Of a DNA stretch of 64,000 bases, positions 42,274 to 53,800 are shown in pieces. The notes under the pieces were generated by a model. The model saw only the letters and a list, made by a program, of their open reading frames with translations. It did no database searches and was not told where the DNA came from. This stretch comes from Urechis unicinctus (Eukaryota > Annelida > Polychaeta > Xenopneusta > Urechidae): assembly GCA_034190875.2 (NCBI GenBank), contig CM067354.1, forward strand, positions 34,489,555 through 34,553,554, written 5' to 3'. Positions within the stretch are counted from its first letter, which is position 1. Every line of letters begins with the position of its first letter. A program made the position numbers and the translations under genes.

Positions 42274-42737
42274 AGCACACTCTAGTTACCTTTTCTAGTA
42301 CATCCTCTGCGCACGCTTCAGTAATGTATTTCACGCCAGCATATACTCAAACTTACATATCATCGACACCACAATGACGGTGACCAGCAGGAAAATTAAT
42401 AGGCCAAGATTTTCCTGCATAATTAATAGTGTTTATCGGTCATCGTCTGAGCATAATCACGTTGCGATGATGAAGTAATATATGAGTCTATCCATTTTTA
42501 TAGTTTTAGGTTTCCTAACAGAATAGTCTAAGAGTTTTCCTGGGCGACGGACGAAAAGCTACTACGAGAGCAAGTACGCCTTTGTCGGATAACGCGCTAC
42601 GATAGCGCACACCTAAGGGGCACTTCAAATCAATTCAATAGTGACGCCAAATCGTATTTGGCTGTAAAATAGCTGACACGTACAATATGGTTTTATCCGG
42701 AGCATTTTACAAGGCGAGTAACCCGGTATAATAGCTA
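42274..42737. repeat. Module X'Y' of block B, reverse complement of block A 23944-24421
   Basis: The reverse complement of this stretch follows block A closely from CGGGTTACT(G/C)G through CAAATACGATTTGGCGT and ACCTAAAACTATAAAAAT to CATTACTGAAGCG. It lies directly against the CATA array on its left. Confidence 0.9.
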
Positions 42738-42752
42738 GCAACCACTTCGATT

Positions 42753-43036
42753 ATATGAATACTTTGTATTAGAGATATATATTTGCACTGGCTTAAATGT
42801 ACGTATAATATGCGCTCGGTCGCTATTTAATTGGAGGACTAAAGCATAGCCACCTCTAAGAGGTTTTTGTCTAGTACCCTCACGCTCAATGATTTTGTGC
42901 GATCTGTAAGTGATCATTTACATCAGTAATTAGCATGCATGGCTGATATATTTGGCTGGTATACAGCATGAGAGACCAGTCACGCTTACCATGAAACCTA
43001 TTGCAGCTAAATAATTGCCCATGGATGGATAATACG
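42753..43036. repeat. Module Z' of block B, reverse complement of block A 24422-24725
   Basis: The reverse complement gives TTATCCATCCATG(G/T)GCAATTATT and onward to GTATTCATAT as in block A. Colinearity in the normal orientation starts again at 43048. Confidence 0.9.
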
Positions 43037-44417
43037 CGCATCCCTTAGAAGACGTAATAGACCAAAATGACATTGTCACGATAACAAAAATCTATATGAT
43101 CTAGGAGCCTCTGATTTGTGGATACCGCTTTTATATAGCATCAACTTTAGGAATCTGTCGATTCGGGGTTCAGCCTCTCAAACATGATAACATGCATTAC
43201 TTACCGAAACGAACAAGACGTGAAATATCCACTCTTAAAACAAAGCATTTACAATTACAATGCCATATGTGTTTTAACCCAACCAGTCTCAGCAGTAGGT
43301 GCGTTTAGCGCTTGGACTGCATAACGCCGTTGTACACTTTTGATTAGTCTGGTAGCTTAACATAAATATATCAAGCTTTAATATATACAGCTGCATGCAA
43401 TTCTAAGTAAGTAATAATATTTTATGATGCAGTGATTATGGTCTAGCTGTTCGTATTTAACTGTGCACCAGTATACGTGGTGAGAGTATGCATTAAATGT
43501 CCTTCACAATAACAATCTATATGGTTATACCATTGGCTTGTCGGTACAATTCATGCACATGGTCGATCTGGTCTGGCCCCCGGTTACTTTAAGCAATGAA
43601 ACAAATTTTACGTAATGCTGTGGACACAGTGAATTCAGCTTGAGCATTAGGAGCATAAGATATTCCCTTTAGAGACTAGAAGCTGTCAGGAACGAAACCA
43701 CCCAAATACAATCAATATGATTAGCTAAGCACATAATCAAAACAGGCAGAACGTCTTGTCGATAAATAGGTGGGCTCGAATTGATTTAGTGGGCGACGCT
43801 TGAATGAAATAAAATGGTCATAGATAAACGGCGAATAAATACATTAGATAGTAAGCAGCAGTCCCGGTGGATTATAGTGGATATACGTTTTCAGCGATGG
43901 GTGATACACGCCATCATTTAACAAAGTATATTGCTTGTGTAGTTTCACGTGAATTATAGACGGTGCCGCAACATAAAGTATGATGAAACAATGGCGCGTT
44001 CTATGCTTACAAATAAACATTGGAAGTGCGTAACGTCTAAATATAGTTTGCGACGTCATAGGCGTTTTACTTATATTAACGGACTGCAGAAACGTATTCA
44101 TATCAATTTGTTTTGGGGTTATTATCTGTTCACTACGAGGCGACCTTAATTTTTTATAGCGTTTCAGCTTCACGATGCAAATCCTGTGATGTTATTCGTG
44201 ATGCAAAAACAAATTAAGTAACCAAAATGTGAATGGCAAAATACATACATGCATCAAGCACTGTATTGAGATAAATAAGCTTTATAGCAACGGCGTTACA
44301 TCGACGCTGTCTATACAAAATACTCAGAGCGAATAAACAAATGATAACCTCGAGTTCATACGACGTTCGGGAGTATTACTTCTAAAGGGCATGTATTATA
44401 AACACCTAATGCATTAA

Positions 44418-44690
44418 GTGGTTGACGTTAAACAATACGTACACCCATTTGAGTTAGAGCTGTTTTGCCAATATGTTGTAACTGGACTAGGACGGAACCC
44501 GTTTGGCTATGATTCACCTCATGTCGGAAGTGATCAATCGGCTATCTGCATCATGATGCAAATAGCCGTTGATCATCTTTCAGCAATCACAATTCAACAT
44601 CTCAGCGCCGGACCGTCCATCAGAGAATTCCTTGCTATATTATCAGATGAATCATCAATCATAATGAAGACCGCAATTTACTATTTATAG
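44418..44690 (+). CDS. Hypothetical open frame over the block B R-family copy
   Basis: A 90-codon frame beginning at GTG, with its first ATGs at residues 46-47 (MMQIAVD). It carries QYVVTGLGRNPFGYDSPHVG near residues 18-37 and REFLAILSDESSI near 73-85. The corresponding frame in block A is interrupted by stops and a frameshift, and B itself lacks about 17 bases within the HLSAG segment. No domain recognised. The intact frame is probably accidental survival of a decaying repeat. Confidence 0.2.
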   Translation: MVDVKQYVHPFELELFCQYVVTGLGRNPFGYDSPHVGSDQSAICIMMQIAVDHLSAITIQHLSAGPSIREFLAILSDESSIIMKTAIYYL

Positions 44691-45582
44691 CAAATTGACA
44701 TGACCTAACACCCACTGGTAATTACATCGATTGCGGCGAGCCAATGGTTGCCAACAATTTATATTTTTCATGATGCATTGCAATACAAATACGTTGCCTT
44801 TTAGAATCAATCGAATCAATGGAAGGATAACGATTACACGACGGGGATCTGGTGCTCCTTGTCTATTGCTATATTTGAAACACGTACTGCAGCTAAACTA
44901 TCGCCTGTTGAAGATATATGATCAGAGGAAGACGGTCATTACCTCGCACTCGTTAGTGCATAATACGCACGAAATATATCAGATGCGGTAATAACACTTA
45001 CAGATCCAAAGCAAGAATCCAATTCATGCCTTTTTGGTCACATTAATGGTATTGCTAGTCAACATGAGCTTCCTAAGTTTGTACATAGAATTTTGAAGCA
45101 TTATGTAACTACCTTTGCTGGTTAGGCTTTTATGTGCATGTTTGTTGATGCAGGTGGAAACAGACGTACAACAACATGGCATACGTTAAAAGCAGTTAAT
45201 AGCGATATGTTTACATAATAAATTAAATGATAGATTGCTATGTCGTTGGCTAAATATGCTTTGCAAATATAGTGGTATGTTTGCTGAAACACGTTTACAT
45301 AAAATCATCAATTTAGAAGTAAGTTGATAACAAACCACCCTGCTGATCTGCCTCTGTCTAAGTTTGTTCCATATTACAGTGCTGCTGAGTTGCATCTAAT
45401 TGGGTATTACGTGATTTATTATCCCAGTTACAGCAAATATCACGATTATCTTCCTGGCTGCCTGAATTATCAGGTCATAATCTCAACTAACAAACAGTTG
45501 CCATTTCGGTGCGATGCATAACTGAGAGCCATAACCTATGTTATTAAGCTAATTGCCTGCTTAATATACTTTTGATCAGACC

Positions 45583-45866
45583 ATGATGCAATTACACTAT
45601 GTACTTATTGATAAAATCAACCACTATTGTTCACGAAAAACAATGTTGCGCCATTTTTATTGCTGCGGTCTGCCTGATTGGATGATATCCGGAATGATTG
45701 CCGCCCATGCCACCCTAGCGATTGCCACAGTCACACGCAAAATTTGGACAGTTTGGAGCATTGCTTAAAGCTACAGTCAGAGTGGCATAAAATGCCACTT
45801 ATTGTAGCAGGAGTCTTATGGCAGTCGACCTTAAATTTATGCGACTGTCTACTATCAGTTAAGTAG
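45583..45866 (+). pseudogene. Possible reverse transcriptase relic (block B), weak
   Basis: Counterpart of 27386-27600. A frame beginning near 45678 reads DDIRNDCR, then HSHTQNLDSLEHCLKLQSEW, and stays open to 45866 (62 codons). The spacing from LDD to the His- and Leu-containing helix is reminiscent of Ty3/gypsy reverse transcriptase, but the upstream fingers region is in a different frame. The assignment is tentative and chance is a real alternative. Confidence 0.18.
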
Positions 45867-46775
45867 CAGTAAATATCGCCGCTGGGTGCTTTATAAAAAT
45901 CGACACGATGCCGCAGAAACAAACATAAAACTTTATCTGCCCGTCAACTTGGCTACGATACTATGTAAAAAAGGGTAAAAAGATGCATCGTCTATGATAA
46001 ATCCCTGGCATATCTGTGACAGTATTACCCTGTTTGGTATGACGAACACCGCGGCGTGGTATGGCAATCGGATTGCACTTATATATAGATATGTTTATTG
46101 TGATGAACTCCGTTTCACGGTTTTTCTCCCTACACTCTCTGATAACATAATCTTTAAGGAACGATGGTTATACGTCCATTAATGGGCTTTGTAGAAGCCT
46201 GCACTAATGAAGATAAAATGTTGAACATGTACCTCGCGCCAACGGTCTACCGGCTGCTGTGATATATTGTGCATTCCAGTAACTGCTTTGTTCCATCCTA
46301 ATGCATTTGATGAAAGTCATCCATTGATCTTTGCTTTTCAACTCGCGGAGTCTCGCATAATGGTTTCACCTTGAACTATTATGAATACTGTTCTGGGATT
46401 CTTTCATTAAATTCAATGGCATTTCACAACGTTTTCTGGTGCATGAGAGAGTTCTTGAACAAGACCTCATGCAACTGCATATAAATTGGTCGGTATGCCA
46501 ATTTGTGAAACTTAGCAAGCTTTTGATAATCTACTTTGAAGCCGGGCGTTACAGGATATAACTATGGAATTCCTTGAATTTGCTGTTATGTCATTCTGCA
46601 TCACATAATGTCTCTGTGTTATCAAAAAGCTCATAATTGTTCGTGTAGAATCCTTTTGACAGAAAGGCAAAAAGCTTCATGCAATTGTCATTTTCTGCAC
46701 AAATGATTTATGCCAGGATAGTTGATGAATAATATAAGGCTTCAGATTTGCACATCTACTTGGTCAGACTGGTAA

Positions 46776-46822
46776 CCAGCCCCCTTCCGCCCCCTCACGC
46801 TACCTACACACCCGCCCATCCC
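46776..46822. other. Conserved pyrimidine-rich tract (block B)
   Basis: Counterpart of the C/T tract at 28573-28625, shorter by a few bases. Its survival with few transversions in both copies mirrors the general similarity of the blocks and does not by itself show function. Confidence 0.7.
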
Positions 46823-47952
46823 TATTTATATTTTACATGGCGCCAAAGTGCCAAAACAGAGTATCATGTTGCATAATATCGCCTTCAATACATTCAGCCT
46901 AATCTACTACAATCGGTGCAGTATACAATGTAAAGGGTATTGGCATATATCCTAAGAAAACGGTGGGAGAAGGTGCCGCTCATTGGCTCCACCAATTATT
47001 TCTCTTAAGAAAATGCAACTACTTTACGATGCAAATAATCCATAATTAGTCCACTATATTCATCGGCAGTTATTAATACTATGGTACGCCTTCGGGTGAC
47101 ATATAAGTATGCCTGGGTCAGGGCCTGTTGACCAGGTAATATTTTGAGCCCTTAGATTGTCGTTATGACTAAACTTGACGATGTTCAGTTTTTGTTCAAG
47201 AATTATACGTAATATGCGTAATAACTGATATAAAACATTGTCATCAAGCTATGTAGCCTATATGAATGAACAACGTATGCAGTATACAATTTGTTGATCC
47301 GCCTAGAAAATAAAGTTAGTCGTGAATGAGATAATAGCGTTTTCATTATTGTTTCTTATCTGAGATGACATTGACCGAGACGCAATGTTTGTTACATCAC
47401 AGTTTTTGGGAACTTTTCACATAAGCTGCAACAACTAGAAAATCAAAATAACTGAACTTTATACTTGGGAACCGCCAGAAGCAGGTCCATTTGTCTAGTA
47501 TTAGACCGACGAGTCTCTCCGTCCCCATAAGTCGTGGGCAGCGCAACCAACAATTACCATCCAGAAGGAATCGCCAAAGGATATAAGTTCATAACATAAG
47601 ACAAGGGTCATGCTATGTAATTGCACGAGACACGCAAATATACCCTAACGTAAGGTTTTTCGCTTTCTTATAGATGCAAAATGGATAAAAATGAGTTATT
47701 TATGGTCTTTGTGTCACAGCCTTTTGGTGTAGTCTTGGTTCACCAATTAATATAAATGGGGTACCTTGCGGACATTTTCCTTATTGGTTTGTAATTTGAT
47801 ATAATAGTCACATAAAACCGCATGTGTCTAGATATGATTCAAATACCATTTCCAATGGACAATGGGTGCCTCTTTATGGCGAATTATGGGAACCGGATTA
47901 AGATATCATAGCTTTAAAGTCATTAACTTAACAGATTACACAATTACTATAT

Positions 47953-49151
47953 TCAAATCCAGACGGAAAACAAGTGAAGCACTATAACGGTTCTGGCGAA
48001 CATCGCTCCAGTCAAAATGAAGCACGAATATCTCATTATCAGGTGACAAATGCTATGCGGCGCAAGTGCTTGAATTGCAAATCGGTCTTTGTTCGGTCGT
48101 ATTGATGTTTTGACAGCTCAGTTGACCAAATAACGCTCGAGAGTAAAACTTATGAAGTAAGATAAATCATTATGCCTAATTGAATGAATGAGTGGAAGGA
48201 TTTGTGTTTGATGAGGTTAGGGACAGTATTTACCCATGTTAGCCAATTAACAATTGCTTCATCATATCCCAACTCTGCACTCCGCTTTCATGATTAGAGG
48301 TAAACGTGGAAGATGTGGTGATTGTACCGGCTTGACGAGGTGCGCGGTCTGTTTGATCAACACCGAACATCGTGTTCTAACTGACGTGTGCTTCGCTTGT
48401 CGAACAATTAAACGGCTCAGATTGTATAACCATAGGCTGTTGTGCTGATGGATAAACGTCCAATAACCCCTTGTGTTGTAATGTTGTTTATAATAGGTGT
48501 ACAAGCTGTGTCTCTATCTAAGATCACCTTCATATACGTTAAGGCTGTACAGGTTGTTTTTATTCACCTGGTAAACATCGCATAGTTATATTTCCTTATA
48601 TAGTGCATTATCACAGATAACAGGTTCCAATCAGCATATATTGTACCACTCAAAGCGATAATTTAATCATGACAGTGCATATTGACCATTGAAGCACCTA
48701 GAAATAAAACCGCGATCCAACTGGATGGCCCATGTTCTGAAGCATGGGTTGCGTCCGTTTGCGGTGCTTTTGACAGTATAATGCGCTCACTTGTTGTGGG
48801 TGAGTAAAAAAACGCATCTCGCGAAACACTAGAATCTGACACTAGAATGTAAAACAGCTTATGAGTACAGTGATACGGCGAACGATGCATGAAGTTATGG
48901 CGAACAGAATAAAAGCAATTAAATGAACCTTTATAATTCAGACAATGCAACATTTTTGTCAATATTCTCATCTAGTTACCGATCACATGTCAATGCAAAC
49001 AAAATAGCAAATTATTCGTCTGAAGCAGTTCGCACACGTTGTGGTAGTTTTCGGACGCATACTATTTTTCAGAAGTAGTTCGTTAATGGCGTAATGTATG
49101 CTCCATAACCAAAGGGTGTAATATAATATTATACATATCATAGTATCGCCG
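47953..49151. other. Spacer between block B and the 49-kb R copy, with one Cys-rich frame
   Basis: No recognised gene. It contains a 64-codon frame at 48254-48448, described separately, and an open minus frame at 48663-48971 without features. It is much shorter than the 6.2-kb spacer in the equivalent position after block A. Confidence 0.4.
48254..48448 (+). CDS. Hypothetical small Cys-rich frame with three CxxC pairs
   Basis: A frame of 64 codons starting at TTG (first ATG at residue 13). It has CGDC at residues 21-24, CAVC at 30-33 and CFAC at 46-49, with His39 between, flanked by basic segments (RGKRGR and RTIKRLR). Paired CxxC motifs are typical of zinc ribbons and zinc-binding tails of some transposases, but the spacing matches no family I can name. 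The antisense frame is also open. Chance is possible. Confidence 0.2.
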   Translation: MLHHIPTLHSAFMIRGKRGRCGDCTGLTRCAVCLINTEHRVLTDVCFACRTIKRLRLYNHRLLC

Positions 49152-49511
49152 ATGTATCGACATTACATTCACACTGCATCGTATAAACTGTTTTATCATA
49201 TAGCATGGTGCAGTCTGGCTATGTGGAGAATATGTCGTATGGTGATTCATAACATGACTGATGATATACGGTCATGTTATATTCTCGCCTTGATGCAATT
49301 ACCAGATGATATTCCTTCCACTAAGATCGGTTACATCATTCATCATCTCAGCTCAGCTAATGGCTCAAACAAAGAATGTAACGCCATTAGATCAGATAAA
49401 TCATCAATCTTTGCAGCATTTACAATGTCGTTTTTTGAGCATCAGCCTCTTTTGCTTCATCAAATAATTAATTGGTGCATATTGCAGATTTGCGCTATCA
49501 GTCGGTCATAG
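49152..49511 (+). CDS. Hypothetical open frame over the 49-kb R-family copy
   Basis: An ATG-started 119-codon frame and the longest open reading in the R family. It contains YHIAWCSLAMWRIC, HNMTDDI, LALMQLPDD and KIGYIIHHLSS, matching in order parts of the copies at 29.7, 26.0 and 37.3 kb. It then has KECNAIRSDKSSI, matching block B. Since fragments from separate broken copies all align to this one continuous frame, it may be closest to an ancestral coding sequence. No known family recognised. Five Cys and several His residues are present but not in a clear motif. Confidence 0.3.
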   Translation: MYRHYIHTASYKLFYHIAWCSLAMWRICRMVIHNMTDDIRSCYILALMQLPDDIPSTKIGYIIHHLSSANGSNKECNAIRSDKSSIFAAFTMSFFEHQPLLLHQIINWCILQICAISRS

Positions 49512-50071
49512 TATATGTAGAAATGTTCCTGTGAAGGCAATAAACTACACTAAAACACTCCATGATATCACGCACGTCCTAATCGAATAATGCGATGAAT
49601 ACATTTTCTTTATGCATTGTGTCCTAGTTGGTCAACACGTATTAGTCAAAAGTCTAACGCGAACTGACTGTGAGGTGACCAGCTCGGTTAGTCTATCCTT
49701 TATCGCTAACCGGCGGAGCTATCACAAAATAGCACATGAATTATAAATAACATTGTGTCCCGATTGATGGATCACGCCATTAGACGTCATGGATAACAGA
49801 TTCGCCATACACAGCTATCGCTGCTGCGTATGTTAGCTTTATAACGACTGATATTTGCTAATAGAACCTCGACTGACAAATGTATAATGAATACGACATC
49901 ATAATCATTCGGCAAAGTGAAATGCAGGTATCGTTTCATAAACAATTTACCTAGTTGCTGAAATATACTTGCTGCACCTGCATGAACGCTGGCGATAATC
50001 ATGGAAATATTTGACTTCTTTTGTTAGATAATTGAGGATAATCGTGAACGCGGTATTGCTAATGTAATGAG

Positions 50072-50894
50072 ACTGGGGGACTTTTCCTGTACATGTCACA
50101 AAAAATAACGCCTAAGCGGTATGCTCGCCATGCTCTGCGATAAGTGATATTTTTGGACCCAGCATTACCATATCATAAGCCAATCAACAAAATGTGTGGG
50201 GTACGTGATAGCTTAGCGATGATGATCGCAAACCCATAGCATGAATTTGCAAGGGTTTCATAAATATCTTTAACAGGATTTCATGAGCATTTTGCCATTA
50301 TTCTGCGAAGGTTTCTTTACAAAATCTACTTTGGTGGGGAATAAAATCATTTTAATATGATATGTTGATATGACAAAGCTTTGTTAAATTGGAAGCGCAG
50401 TTGATATTATAAGCGTTATTTCAATCAACTGTAACTGTTATGCAGATAAGTTTCTATAGCTCGTTTTATAGAAAACCAATTGCTCTATATTGCTTCGATG
50501 ATATTTAATGGCACGTCAACCACTCATCAGTGGTTTATTTCATGGAATGAAATAGGCACAGGAAAAAGCACTTTTGTGGATATTTTGCCAGAGTGTTTAT
50601 GTAGTTCATATAGTAACCACCGAGCAACAAATGTCGATCTCGATAGAACAAGGAAGAACTTTATTTATCATTGGCTCGTGAGTAACAGTTGCAATGCACT
50701 GTTTATAAATACGTTTGAATCGAGTATTTAATCAGTCGATCCTAACAAATATCTCTCCAGTTCTGATATTACATTTTCGTCGAAACGAATAAGTACTCTG
50801 GTATATCGATCGTTCTTAAGGGCATTCATGACTTCAAAATGCTGCAACACGGATGACAAAATCTTTGGCGCCTTCATTTCATAGCCTGGTGGTG
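50072..50894. repeat. Paralogous segment C2 (pairs with C1 at 38784)
   Basis: Colinear with 38784-39630. A frame of 83 codons within it (50480-50731) contains IGTGKSTFVDIL, which resembles a nucleotide-binding P-loop. In C1 the same frame has a stop (CAG to TAG) and GTGKS is STGRS, and the base changes show no coding pattern, so the match is probably coincidental. Confidence 0.92.
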
Positions 50895-53800
50895 ACTCGT
50901 GCTGCTCGTAGTGTGTTCAGATAAGAGCACAAGGCAAGGCAACAACAAGCCAATTGTACAGCGATCACGATTGCAGAATGTAGGCTATGTAACAGTGTGT
51001 GCGTTTTTATATTGTACAGCACGAAACGATTGCGTTGACAGCCATAAAATGATAACAGCTCACAGATTGTATCTTAGCGAAATTCATATTTAACGGAGGA
51101 TAATCAATCAAACTGGTGGCTAGATATCTATTGTGTTTGGACGATCTGATTAATCTATATCTATGCAAAACACCCATTCAATTTGCACCATCCATTATTC
51201 GATGTCATCGCGACTGTGTGTCCGACATTTCATTTCAATGTATGTGTCACTTGCACAATGATTTCATGCAGCAATACAAAGCTCTAACGATGAGGTTGCC
51301 AACAAAGAGCATGATTCATGCGGGGTTGGAACCTACATTCGGGTGATATTCATTATACTTGCGGGTATGCAGCTGGACGTAGTTTATGATGGATTGGATT
51401 GTTGAATAATCGGCAATAAAAACGTACATGACCTGAAGGATGGCAGTAATTGATCGACTTCTCGTGAGCTTACTTTTTAATAACACATTACTGACTGATA
51501 TCTGAGCGCCATAATTATTCATTCTTCTCTAAAAGTTCAATGCTTTATTCGACAAATATATTTCAAGCAAGAACTTGGTGCATTCAAAATAATGATACTT
51601 ATGCGAATACGCGTAAATAATCAGTTCATAAATACATATCTATATAACACTGTGTACTGTAGAATGGAAAGTCTTCACAACGACCTGGAAAAGTTCACAA
51701 GGGGTTAAATGCAAATTATATAGTGCTGATTTATGAGAATTGCACATGGGGAAAGGCGGTGTTTATCACGCACATTTATCATGATTCATTGTAATATTTA
51801 TTATTTTATACTGATAACAATGGTAGAATATATAGCGATACAAACCATCGTCTGGAAAGAGAAATGCTAAACCTGTTAGTCGATTTGTTAAGTTGATACC
51901 ACAAGCACGGCGTCACGTTTCACTGATGTCTCTACCATGGCACGTTATAAATCATAGGTGGTAAGAAAAAGTGATACGCATAAGGCTTTGAAATCCGTAT
52001 AGCGGTATTGTAGAATAAACATGTTTTGGTGGGAACACATTTCTTTTATTTTTATGAAATAAAACTTGAGATTATAATATTTGTTTACGACGCTGCAAGA
52101 GAGTTATCAAAAGTACACAGCCTCTTATGATCTTTCATCAGCCCTTCCGTAGCCATCTGAGGATGTAATATTTCGTATCACATAATGTGTATTAATGATG
52201 TCTACCTTATGAGCATTGTTTGTGCTGTGTGTATTTTTCATCACATTATCTGAAATACAATGCATTGCATTGTGTCTCACCAATCCAGGGCATTTTAAAG
52301 ACCACTATGAGCCGTCAGCAAACATATTGGAAGAGTCGATTGTCTCCGGTAACTTATGGATTTTGGTTTGAATAGAACAAAGAAATACAGACAACAATAA
52401 AACCATGGTATATGATATATACTGTTATGCATTATGTACTACACTCAATATATAGTTTTGGGGGCAGTAGATCATTATAATCATCGTAAAATCCGTACAT
52501 CGCACACATGTGTTGTGAAAAAAAAATATTTTAATAAGTCACAATAAATGTAATTACTTCTTTGCTTATGCTTGTTAATATCCAAGATTGTCCTAAAAGC
52601 AAATGAAATGATCAATTATAGGAGGAAATAAACGTTTCAATATACGCGACCTTCATTACTGCTGACATGGTATGATTAGCGTCGTATCGATTTGACAATG
52701 GGAGTCTACTTTAGAGTCGACATGCTACATTATATACAGAGTGCTATTGATTAACCAGGTGAATTCCAAATTTTAGATGGGTTTAATCATATGAAGGAAT
52801 CATACCTCAATTACTTATTGTGGCGAGAACATTCCTAACGACTATGGTTTTACATGCAGTTTACATTTATTATCCTAAGTGCAGCAACAGTAACGCCTAC
52901 TTGATATAGTAGCCAATCGCAAATGAAAATCATACTCAGTCTGAACATTGGGTACCTTGTTTTGCGTTAATTTTTCATGGCTTATTCTGCCACTAACCTA
53001 GACTCAAGGTCCGTCATTTCTGGTTTTAATGTCGTTACAATGGCTGCAACTCCCATTTGCTGCAATGATGGTAGATGACATCTGCACCCTCCTCGCTGGT
53101 TGAAAAATAATCGGGTCGACGTAATTTACTATCATTTGTGTTGCAACTGAAGGCCACGTTTGTTCATTGTGTGGCAAAATATTGCCATGAATTGTCATTA
53201 AGTAGCTACTGCGTCAACGTCGTGCGGCAAGTGGTACCTAACAGCCTGTCGCCATATAACACGTTAAATCACCTCTCCCTAAATGACTCCAAATTGTGAA
53301 GGAACTACACCGCCAACACCTACTGAAACAGAGCTGAGCGAGAGTTATAGGGTTGGCAACCTCAAATGCCTTCTAAGGGTTGACTTGACGGTCACGTTCA
53401 TTGACCTCATTCATACATTTCTGGTCGTTCTGAGCAGCTGGAAGCGCCATGACAGCTACTCTTTTATAATCTCTGGAATTAATTTTGGCTATAATATTGT
53501 ATGATGGAAAATGCATTGAACAGCACGTTCTCGGCAGACTTCCGGTTAAATATGTTACAGTGTAATTTGCTTTATATCAGCACTATTCAAGAGCAACGGA
53601 TTCACACAGAAGTAATCGTGCGAAATTACAGCATTCCATCCGAATATCATGTACTTACAACGCATCGCCTACGTCTGTATGGTTAGTCTAGCAATGCCGT
53701 GCCTGCACCGTTAAGGATGGCGAAGTCTGGGTATAGTACTGCTTGATTAAATTTTGTAAGTATATGGGATGCCTTATACTGTCTGGATATTACGCGTTGT

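Larger units (their letters stand above)
40156..47952. repeat. Segmental duplication, block B (about 7.8 kb), paralogue of block A
   Basis: Direct-orientation paralogue of 21880-30879. It starts at the shared TATGCTAAACT and AAGAGAGTAGCGCCACAA motifs and ends near ACAATTACTATA. It is shorter than A mainly because it lacks the 435-bp, 110-bp, 235-bp and 1.19-kb segments listed there. It has its own 576-bp extra stretch (40225-40800) and about 75 bp near 43627. The modules next to the CATA array are inverted. No intact conserved gene was recognised. Confidence 0.95.

Noticed and set aside
41900..42298. Open frames up to 132 codons through the block B CATA array
   Set aside because: Same microsatellite artefact.
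50480..50731. P-loop-like IGTGKST in an 83-codon frame of segment C2
   Set aside because: The paralogue C1 has a stop and loses the lysine in the same frame, and base changes do not follow codon positions. No other NTPase motif is present.
51116..51346. CLDDLINLYLCKTP, considered as a reverse transcriptase segment
   Set aside because: No supporting upstream fingers motif or downstream RNase H-like sequence, so a chance LDD is likely.
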